Below the pieces are notes generated by a model. That model had not been told where the DNA came from. It searched no databases and was given only the letters and a program-made list of their open reading frames with translations. From positions 1 to 8,782 of the forward strand of contig DAOVWW010000044.1 in NCBI GenBank assembly GCA_030636465.1: a stretch of 8,782 bases of DNA. Reading direction: 5' to 3'. Shown here piece after piece: positions 1 through 5,544 of the stretch (positions are counted from its first letter, which is position 1; each line of letters begins with the position of its first letter). A program made the position numbers and the translations under genes. This stretch comes from Gammaproteobacteria bacterium (lineage in GTDB: Bacteria > Pseudomonadota > Gammaproteobacteria > BMS3Bbin11).

Positions 1-1
1 T

Positions 2-145
2 GCAAAGCTAGAACATAAGGACCTCATTTCAACATTTACATTACATGTTCTGCCAAATACTGCTTTATTCTCACTATTGTTACTATTCAGCGTAAGTAAA
101 ATAGCCACCGCCACCTACAACCCGTTTATCTACTTCCGGTTTTGA
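2..145 (+). CDS. MBOAT-family O-acyltransferase (AlgI-like), C-terminal fragment
   Basis: This is the last 47 codons of a gene that begins before the window, open from base 2 to a TGA at 143-145. It has a hydrophobic stretch (about residues 20-33 of the fragment) and ends in NPFIYFRF. That aromatic ending is typical of AlgI-type membrane-bound O-acyltransferases, which carry acetyl groups across the inner membrane for acetylation of exported polysaccharides such as alginate. The catalytic His region lies outside the window, so the assignment rests on the C-terminal signature and on the AlgJ/AlgX-like gene that starts only 6 bases downstream. Such pairs are common in exopolysaccharide clusters. 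The polysaccharide acted on cannot be told from here. Confidence 0.72.
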   Translation, partial: AKLEHKDLISTFTLHVLPNTALFSLLLLFSVSKIATATYNPFIYFRF

Positions 146-151
146 CTTGTC

Positions 152-1306
152 ATGACTGATTTTAATGACTACAAAATAAGTAAATTCAATGCAGTTTTGT
201 TTGTACTGATATTTCTTTTAGCCATTTATCTCCCGCTTGCTGGCAGCATCATGCAGACTAGCAGCATCAGGGCATCAACTGAAAAAAGAATCCTGGCCAC
301 TATTCCTGCGGCACCTGACTCCTATAAATTACTGAAACGATATCCTGAAAAATTTGATATTTATTATAAAGATAATTTTGGTTTTCGTAGTGACCTGCTG
401 TGGTATAACAAAATCAAATACCTGGTCGGCAACTCGCCTTCTGACAAAGTAATACTGGGTAAAGATGGCTGGTTATTTTTCAACGGAGAGCCTTTTACTG
501 ACCTGCAAAATACAATACGAGGCATACGTAAACTAACAGAAACTGAATTGGAACAATACGCTGAAGTCCTGGTCGCCCGCCACCATTGGTTACAAGCTCA
601 GGGTATCAAATACCTCCTTATAATTGCTCCAAACAAGCATACAATTTATCGTGAATACCTGCCAAATTCCTTGTTTCAGGTGGATGAAGAGACCCTGACC
701 GATCAGTTCTTCGACTATATTCAGCGGCATACTGATGTATCTGTACTTGATCTCAGGCAGGTACTGCTTAGCCAGAAAGCATCAGAGACCAACCTCTATT
801 TCAAAACAGATACGCACTGGAACCACCTGGGTGCCAATATTGCGCAAAATGAAATTGCCAATATTTTAAATACTTATTACCCTGAACAGATCACACCAAT
901 ACTCTATAATGATAAAGACTTCCAGATAAAAACCGGCCCTGGAGGTGACTTATCCAGGCTTCTTGGTTTAAATAAAAACTTCACAGATATTTACCACAAC
1001 CCGATACTCGACCCATGCTCCAAAAGAGCAGTACCAAAGGATGGTAATTTTTCAGTGCCCTTCACTACTCGTTGCGGAAAAACTGAGCTCAATGCCCTGG
1101 TATTCCGTGACTCATTTTTCGAACATCTGTATCAATATATATCACTGTACTTTAATCGAGCGACATTCGTCTCTAAACGTATCGAGTACGCTAGCCTGAA
1201 TAAATACATTAATAATGACAGACCTGACATTGTTATCGAAGAATGGGCTGAGAGATATCTGGTTTCAGTTCCAGAAATTGAGCCTGAATTTAAACTGAAA
1301 AATTAG
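152..1306 (+). CDS. AlgJ/AlgX-like SGNH-fold polysaccharide O-acetyltransferase
   Basis: This 384-aa protein probably transfers acetyl groups to a polysaccharide in the periplasm, using acetyl passed on by the MBOAT protein encoded just upstream. An N-terminal membrane anchor lies at about residues 13-34, with the remainder predicted periplasmic. AlgJ/AlgX family landmarks appear in order: LGKDGWLFF (102-110), IIAPNKHTIYREYLP (157-171), KTDTHW (218-223, with D220 and H222 as the expected catalytic Asp/His), and RDSF (319-322, with S321 as the expected nucleophile). The C-terminal PDIVIEEWAERYL (358-370) is also typical. The SGNH triad therefore looks complete. There is no clear Shine-Dalgarno before the ATG; the 6-base gap to the previous stop suggests translational coupling. 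Two cysteines, C289 and C308, lie between the catalytic blocks. Known: AlgJ/AlgX acetylate alginate. The substrate here is unknown, since no polymer synthase is visible. Confidence 0.85.
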   Translation: MTDFNDYKISKFNAVLFVLIFLLAIYLPLAGSIMQTSSIRASTEKRILATIPAAPDSYKLLKRYPEKFDIYYKDNFGFRSDLLWYNKIKYLVGNSPSDKVILGKDGWLFFNGEPFTDLQNTIRGIRKLTETELEQYAEVLVARHHWLQAQGIKYLLIIAPNKHTIYREYLPNSLFQVDEETLTDQFFDYIQRHTDVSVLDLRQVLLSQKASETNLYFKTDTHWNHLGANIAQNEIANILNTYYPEQITPILYNDKDFQIKTGPGGDLSRLLGLNKNFTDIYHNPILDPCSKRAVPKDGNFSVPFTTRCGKTELNALVFRDSFFEHLYQYISLYFNRATFVSKRIEYASLNKYINNDRPDIVIEEWAERYLVSVPEIEPEFKLKN

Positions 1307-1307
1307 C

Positions 1308-1823
1308 ATGTCATCAAATCTCTCATCCAGGCACCAACAGATAAGCACCTTAATTCTTTCTCTGTTGCTGCTGTCATCTGCCATGCTGCTAGTCGGTATT
1401 TTTGCACCGATGATGACCTTAACGAAATTTGTCTGGATCGATAACAGCTTTTCTCTTTTTGCTGGAACCCTGCAGTTGTTCATTGATGGTCAGTACTTTC
1501 TTTTTATAATACTACTGACTTTTAGCATATTACTGCCTGTTGCCAAACTCATTCTACTTCTTAGGTTCTGGTATGCTGATTCCAGCAGCTGTGATCAACT
1601 ACAGAATTTTATGAGCTGGATTAGCCACTACGGAAAGTGGTCCATGCTGGATGTCTTTGTCGTCGCCCTGCTGCTGGTAATCGTCAAACTTGGTGCACTG
1701 GCTAGTGTTCAAGTCCATTATGGAATATACATGTATGCCGGAGCCGGGCTGCTGATAATGCTGGCCACAACTATCATCAGCAGTATTGCTAAAAAGGATA
1801 TTGAAAATAGCCTTGAGTCATAA
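1308..1823 (+). CDS. Single-domain PqiA-like integral membrane protein
   Basis: This 171-aa protein has four predicted membrane helices (about residues 13-34, 62-86, 112-133 and 138-160). The GKWSMLDVFVVALL stretch (109-122) followed by VKLG is the hallmark of the PqiA domain. Classic PqiA is over 400 aa, with two such domains and CxxC zinc-ribbon motifs, and works with MCE proteins of the PqiB type in envelope lipid transport. This protein has one domain, no CxxC pair and no MCE partner nearby. The ATG follows the previous stop after one base, so it is almost certainly co-transcribed and translationally coupled with the acetyltransferase gene. The family assignment is firm; a role beside an O-acetylation pair is unclear. 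It ends 38 bases before the convergent MscS-like gene, and no convincing terminator hairpin is visible in that gap. Confidence 0.82.
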   Translation: MSSNLSSRHQQISTLILSLLLLSSAMLLVGIFAPMMTLTKFVWIDNSFSLFAGTLQLFIDGQYFLFIILLTFSILLPVAKLILLLRFWYADSSSCDQLQNFMSWISHYGKWSMLDVFVVALLLVIVKLGALASVQVHYGIYMYAGAGLLIMLATTIISSIAKKDIENSLES

Positions 1824-1861
1824 ATCGCAGGGCTTAAAATCCTTTTACCTTTTACCTTAAC

Positions 1862-2671
1862 CTACGACCTACTCACTTCCCCGCTTAACAACACTTCCTG
1901 TTTATCCAGTGAAAGATTTACCGCAGGGTCATTCTGGAACTTATCAACCACTAGCAACCACAAGTCACTGCGCGTGGTGAACCAGTTGGCGTTACTTACC
2001 CAGCAAAAACCAACCATTTCTACACCAGCAGCATTGGCATCAAGCACGTAAACCATTGGTGCAGGATCTGACCGCACCCGTTCGTCTGCACTCATAATTT
2101 CAAACAGAAATTTCTTACTTAATTCCAGGTCACAATCTACGCCTACACTCATATTGAGTTCTATCCTTCGATCAGGCGTCTGGTGATAGTTTACAATTCG
2201 GCTGGCCATCAGCAGTGCGTTGGGAATATAGACAATATTCCCATCCAGCGTACGCAAGGTGGTATGGAAGGTTGAAATACTATTAACAATTCCCAATATG
2301 CCGCTAATCTCAACCATATTACCAATGACAAATGGTAATTTTGGTAGAAAAGGAACAACAAAAAAAGCAATCACTGAACCAATAAGTACAATCAATATCG
2401 ACAGCTGGCCAACAGCTGAAACATCATAACCAAGACGTTTAAGAACCAGTAAAGCCGTTATGACAAAAACCAGTACATAGAGAGTACCGAAAACTACCAT
2501 TTTCAGCCTCTTGCCTTTTGATTGCAGTGTCAGGAATCGGTTCAGAAAGAGATTAGCAAACTTGTACAAGCCGTAAATCACCAACATACCGGCAATCATA
2601 AAATACAGACTGTTGATAATTAAGGAACCATACCCTGTTAACTGACTGACTATTTCACCCGTTTCATCCAT
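1862..2671 (-). CDS. MscS-family mechanosensitive ion channel protein
   Basis: This 269-aa protein is close in length to E. coli MscS (286 aa). Three predicted inner-membrane helices (about 17-35, 58-80 and 88-115) precede the cytoplasmic beta domain. There the family signature is clear: GNMVEISGILGIV (117-129), TLRTLDG (138-144) and IPNALL (149-154). A C-terminal alpha/beta domain follows (about 165-260). Such channels form homoheptamers that release solutes on osmotic downshock, though many homologues have other or unknown roles. The pore helix is unusual: the small-residue Gly/Ala packing pattern of MscS is replaced by bulky residues and three prolines (P107, P110, P113). A purine-rich AGGGGGGA (2681-2688 on the - strand) lies 9 bases before the ATG and supports this start. 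Family certain; normal gating is doubtful. Confidence 0.88.
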   Translation of the reverse strand: MDETGEIVSQLTGYGSLIINSLYFMIAGMLVIYGLYKFANLFLNRFLTLQSKGKRLKMVVFGTLYVLVFVITALLVLKRLGYDVSAVGQLSILIVLIGSVIAFFVVPFLPKLPFVIGNMVEISGILGIVNSISTFHTTLRTLDGNIVYIPNALLMASRIVNYHQTPDRRIELNMSVGVDCDLELSKKFLFEIMSADERVRSDPAPMVYVLDANAAGVEMVGFCWVSNANWFTTRSDLWLLVVDKFQNDPAVNLSLDKQEVLLSGEVSRS

Positions 2672-2680
2672 ATTTGGAAT

Positions 2681-2688
2681 TCCCCCCT
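2681..2688 (-). promoter_or_regulatory. Shine-Dalgarno-like site of the MscS-family gene
   Basis: AGGGGGGA on the - strand ends 9 bases before the ATG at 2671. It is an unusually G-rich version of the site and supports the chosen start codon. Confidence 0.5.
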
Positions 2689-2779
2689 GACGATTAATAC
2701 GTGCCTGCTGCCACTGAAAAATAGCAGACGGATAGAATAATAACAGCTTTGTTTAATAACCATTGCAAACAATACACGC

Positions 2780-2801
2780 CAGGTCATAAAAATAATACCT
2801 G
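2780..2801. repeat. Short inverted repeat CAGGT/ACCTG in the divergent intergenic region
   Basis: CAGGT (2780-2784) and ACCTG (2797-2801) form 5-bp arms around a 12-base AT-rich centre. The repeat lies upstream of both divergent genes (MscS-like and the 186-aa membrane protein), about 19 bases before the -35 box of the latter. It could be an operator, but arms this short can arise by chance. The rest of 2672-2923 is AT-rich and shows no gene. Confidence 0.2.
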
Positions 2802-2819
2802 ACCATATTAATAAACTTT

Positions 2820-2848
2820 TTGACAAAACGGGTGTCGAAGTGTATAGA
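2820..2848 (+). promoter_or_regulatory. Sigma70-type promoter of the 186-aa membrane protein gene
   Basis: A perfect -35 box TTGACA (2820-2825) is followed after exactly 17 bases by TATAGA (2843-2848), one mismatch from the TATAAT consensus. Transcription would start near 2855, giving a leader of about 70 bases before the ATG at 2924. This is the clearest promoter in the window and suggests strong, housekeeping-type expression. Confidence 0.68.
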
Positions 2849-2910
2849 TATAAACACGACTGAATCTCATTAACCTTGCAGTAAATAAGAATATTACTTG
2901 TGTATTTTTA

Positions 2911-2915
2911 AGGAG
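2911..2915 (+). promoter_or_regulatory. Ribosome binding site AGGAG
   Basis: AGGAG, within AAGGAGAC at 2910-2917, stands 8 bases before the ATG at 2924. This near-consensus Shine-Dalgarno fixes the start of the 186-aa protein. Confidence 0.8.
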
Positions 2916-2923
2916 ACATCATC

Positions 2924-3484
2924 ATGAAAAGGCATTATTTTATCAGCAACAACCTGGATGATCTGGATAGCATTGAGCAACAGCTGGAGAGCAAGGGAAT
3001 ACATAGATCACAAATCCATGTATTAAGCAGAGACGATGCAGGGGTCGAAACACATGAACACCTGCACAATATTGAATCCGTACTGAAATATGATGTTGTA
3101 CATAGCACCATGCTTGGAGCGATTGTAGGATTTATCCTAGCAATCGCCACGCTGGCGATAGCCGAATTCTCAAACCTGACTGCAACCTATACATGGACCC
3201 CGTTCCTGTTTCTTGCAGTTGTTCTCTTTGGGTTTAGCACATGGTTTGGTGGCTATCACGGAATACAGACGCCACATAAGGACTTCAAAAAGTTTGAAGG
3301 TGACCTGAATGCTGGCCGACATGTATTTTTTGTAGACATCGACAAGGATCAGAAAAACATCCTGAATGACGTAACCAGCTCTCACCCTGGTCTAATTAAG
3401 GCCGGTACCGGTACGGCGACACCACGTTGGGTAGTGATGGGTCAGGATAAGGCGGTAGATATCGCGACTCACACTTTCCCGTGA
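2924..3484 (+). CDS. Conserved two-helix membrane protein of unknown function
   Basis: This 186-aa protein has an N-terminal soluble part (1-60), two predicted membrane helices (about 61-82 and 93-110) and a C-terminal soluble part (111-186). The layout is a short alpha/beta unit interrupted by a helical hairpin. It recalls proteobacterial proteins often labelled only as hypothetical or, without good support, as magnesium transporter or NAD/FAD-utilising enzyme. The beginning (YFISNNLDDLDSIEQQL) resembles the YflT/general stress protein 17M fold, in which a short alpha/beta module precedes a glycine-rich membrane hairpin. Notable motifs are the His cluster HEHLH (44-48), GIQTPH (113-118), HVFFVD (133-138) and TATPRW (164-169). 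It is probably a single-gene unit with its own promoter. No catalytic function can be assigned; a stress-related envelope role is only a guess. Confidence 0.78.
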   Translation: MKRHYFISNNLDDLDSIEQQLESKGIHRSQIHVLSRDDAGVETHEHLHNIESVLKYDVVHSTMLGAIVGFILAIATLAIAEFSNLTATYTWTPFLFLAVVLFGFSTWFGGYHGIQTPHKDFKKFEGDLNAGRHVFFVDIDKDQKNILNDVTSSHPGLIKAGTGTATPRWVVMGQDKAVDIATHTFP

Positions 3485-3495
3485 GTCTTGTCAAC

Positions 3496-3515
3496 TTAGC
3501 TCCATCTTAAGCTAA
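3496..3515. repeat. Inverted repeat TTAGCT/AGCTAA after the 186-aa protein gene
   Basis: TTAGCT (3496-3501) and AGCTAA (3510-3515) form 6-bp arms with an 8-base loop, 12 bases after the stop at 3484. It could help end transcription of either converging gene, but it is AT-rich and has no T-run, so it is not a convincing intrinsic terminator. Confidence 0.3.
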
Positions 3516-3558
3516 TACTGTGCGAATTTGTCACACCTACAGAAGAGCAATTGCACGA

Positions 3559-3582
3559 TGTAGGTTCGAATTCATTCGAACA
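3559..3582 (+). repeat. 24-nt palindromic dispersed repeat, copy 1
   Basis: The core is GTTCGAAT-TC-ATTCGAAC (3564-3581), an 8-bp perfect inverted repeat with a 2-base centre, preceded by TGTAG. A second copy, identical at 22 of 24 positions, lies on the opposite strand at 7789-7812. This copy sits just after the 3' end of the DmsBC-fusion gene, in the gap between two converging genes. The short size, palindromic form and intergenic location fit a REP-like element. It could also form a hairpin in the mRNA, but no T-run follows on either strand. Confidence 0.7.
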
Positions 3583-3594
3583 AAATGACTTACT

Positions 3595-5487
3595 TTACTT
3601 CCAGCTAACTATTGCCCTTAGCTGCCCCAACACTTCTTTAGCATTTGTATTACGTATTGTCTCAAGCAACTCTTTCATGTTGAAGGCATGATGCCCTTCA
3701 TACACCACACCTACCTGCGGCATCTCAGCCAGGCCGGTCTCACGAGCATGCTCGACAAAGCCCTTGTTACGCCAGAAGAATGCTCCTGGCATAGTCGTAG
3801 GTATAACCAGCACATAAAATAGTGCGCGGCTGAGTATCGATGCAGATAGCACCATTACTGATAACAGTCCAAATACTAAGGGGCTCGTAGTGGATGTAAA
3901 GGCAATACCTGCAGCGAAGATGAAACCAGTTAGCAAAAGAACATTTCTTAGCCAGTAGGGATAACCATAAGTAGTTATCTGTTCATAATGAGACACTGCA
4001 CCTTCATCACCATTTTTTTGCATATCGTAGGCATGAAAAACCAGTGCAAGCATTTCCAGTAATAACCCTGCTGCGATAAGAAGAGCCAGTATGACGGCCA
4101 GCTCTGTTGTTATGACCCCGAATACGAATGCGACCAGTAATATTAATATTGGACCTAGCGTTAAACCTGTACTCATAAAACTCGCACCGGTATGCCAGTG
4201 ATTCCAGAATGGGCGCGCTGGAATCCGATACAGCTTGTACATGAAGTAACCGCCTATTACTGCCCCTGCAAGACCAAGAAAGCCAAACAGGTAGCTCATT
4301 AGTGATGCAAAACTACCTGTGAAAAATGCAAAAAAGGTAAAGCCTGCAAGCCCGGTAAAGAATAAGGAAACACCAGCGATCTCGCGGCTTACCGGTGACC
4401 AGCGCAAATTATAAAATCCACGGTAAAAACGATGCGGTTTACCCAGATGCATGTTCAGTTTAAATAAACCAAAGCCCATAATCACAAGGCTTAAGCACAA
4501 CATAGGAATGTAGGCACTGCTATTTATAAATGGTGCCACAGAATCGACCATGCCCCAGCCCCCGGCAAGTAACAGTACAAACGCACCCATCACCGCCTGT
4601 GCACTGAGGGTAAACGCTATGTGTGCATTCTCATGTGAGCCCAGTAATTTCTTCAGATTCCAATCACGCTTGAAACCATGTTTGGGGTCAACCGCTGGCT
4701 GGAAATCGCCGCCATTTTCACTGCGATGATATTTCAAAGCAGTACTGTCTACTCTTTTCATATCACGCTGCGTTGTACGTGTCTGTTGAAAACGGATGTT
4801 CGGATGGGTGATGTCGGTACGGGGAAAGCCAGGTATCTCACTCTTAGCCTGGGAACGGCCTTCAGGAATATTTTCGATTACGCCGAAATCAAGAGCATTG
4901 CCCAGACAGGCCGCCACACAGGAGGGTTTTAAACCCACTTCCAACCTGTCTACACACATATTGCACTTGGACACCGTTCCTGCAACCGGATCAAGCTGCG
5001 GTGCATTGTAAGGACACACCCAGGTGCAATAACCGCAGCCAAAACAGATATCAGGATCTTGCAGCACCGCACCGTACTCAGCAAATTTTGTATAAGCGCG
5101 CGTCGGACAGCCCTTAAGACAGACCGGGTCATCACAATGATTACAGGCCATGGAGATATTAAGGCGCTGGTAATCAGGGTAAGTGCCGCCTTCAACAAAA
5201 CCGACTGAACGAAAAGCTATATGTGCCGGGTTATCATTCTTCTCACTGCACGCCGCTTCACAGGCATGACAGGCAATACAATTATCGGCATTGAAGAAAA
5301 AACCATGCTGCTTGTAACGATTGGGGTTTTCACCAATGCCAGCATCCTTATTGATATTCAGGCTGCTGCCGAATAAGTCATCGCCTTCAGACACGGTGTC
5401 TATGCGCAGGCCATAGCGGTTTTTCTCCTGAGACGTATTGTCTTTCAGGAGTGCGTAGTCGGGTTCATTGTCTCGTCTTTCAAACAT
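3595..5487 (-). CDS. Fused DmsB-DmsC-type electron-transfer and membrane-anchor subunit for a Mo reductase
   Basis: This 630-aa protein joins two subunits that are normally separate. Residues 63-205 form a DmsB/NrfC-like ferredoxin domain with four complete [4Fe-4S] motifs: C70/C73/C76/C80, C115/C118/C123/C127, C148/C151/C154/C158 and C175/C178/C190/C194. Residues from about 285 to 570 form a DmsC-like anchor with about eight hydrophobic segments and the signature HLGKPHRFYRGFYNLRWSPVSRE (347-369). The anchor should take electrons from membrane quinol and the clusters should pass them to the Mo enzyme encoded 57 bases upstream. There is no Tat or Sec signal, so the clusters should face the cytoplasm. 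Hydrophilic extensions occur at the N-terminus (1-62), between the domains (206-284) and at the C-terminus (571-630). No good Shine-Dalgarno precedes the ATG. Domain identity is very secure; the physiological partner is inferred from gene order. Confidence 0.88.
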   Translation of the reverse strand: MFERRDNEPDYALLKDNTSQEKNRYGLRIDTVSEGDDLFGSSLNINKDAGIGENPNRYKQHGFFFNADNCIACHACEAACSEKNDNPAHIAFRSVGFVEGGTYPDYQRLNISMACNHCDDPVCLKGCPTRAYTKFAEYGAVLQDPDICFGCGYCTWVCPYNAPQLDPVAGTVSKCNMCVDRLEVGLKPSCVAACLGNALDFGVIENIPEGRSQAKSEIPGFPRTDITHPNIRFQQTRTTQRDMKRVDSTALKYHRSENGGDFQPAVDPKHGFKRDWNLKKLLGSHENAHIAFTLSAQAVMGAFVLLLAGGWGMVDSVAPFINSSAYIPMLCLSLVIMGFGLFKLNMHLGKPHRFYRGFYNLRWSPVSREIAGVSLFFTGLAGFTFFAFFTGSFASLMSYLFGFLGLAGAVIGGYFMYKLYRIPARPFWNHWHTGASFMSTGLTLGPILILLVAFVFGVITTELAVILALLIAAGLLLEMLALVFHAYDMQKNGDEGAVSHYEQITTYGYPYWLRNVLLLTGFIFAAGIAFTSTTSPLVFGLLSVMVLSASILSRALFYVLVIPTTMPGAFFWRNKGFVEHARETGLAEMPQVGVVYEGHHAFNMKELLETIRNTNAKEVLGQLRAIVSWK

Positions 5488-5505
5488 AATTTTACGGTTT
5501 TGATT

Positions 5506-5534
5506 TTACGTAATACATAAAACGTAATACGTAA
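5506..5534. repeat. TTACGTA/TACGTAA repeat between the nitrate reductase and DmsBC genes
   Basis: TTACGTA (5506-5512) and TACGTAA (5528-5534) are 7-bp inverted arms with a 15-base loop. The same stretch holds a direct repeat, ACGTAATAC at 5508-5516 and 5522-5530. It fills about half of the 57-base gap between the two cistrons. It may be a dispersed repeat or an mRNA processing or expression-balancing hairpin; no T-run indicates termination. Confidence 0.55.
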
Positions 5535-5544
5535 CACTAAAGAA

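Noticed and set aside
1824..1861. Bidirectional terminator between the PqiA-like and MscS-like genes
   Set aside because: Only a trivial AGG/CCT pairing can be found and there is no stable GC stem with a T-run.
2740..2768. Possible - strand promoter for the MscS-like gene (TTGCAA, 17 bases, TGTTAT)
   Set aside because: Each box matches the sigma70 consensus at only 4 of 6 positions, which is common by chance in AT-rich DNA.
3559..3582. CRISPR or integron attC interpretation of the 24-nt repeat
   Set aside because: There are only two copies over 4 kb apart in inverted orientation, with no spacers, integrase or cas genes.
5449..5487. Possible Tat signal because of an RR pair at the start of the DmsBC fusion (MFERRD)
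   Set aside because: No hydrophobic stretch follows the arginines; the next 60 residues are polar. The protein is predicted to keep its clusters in the cytoplasm.
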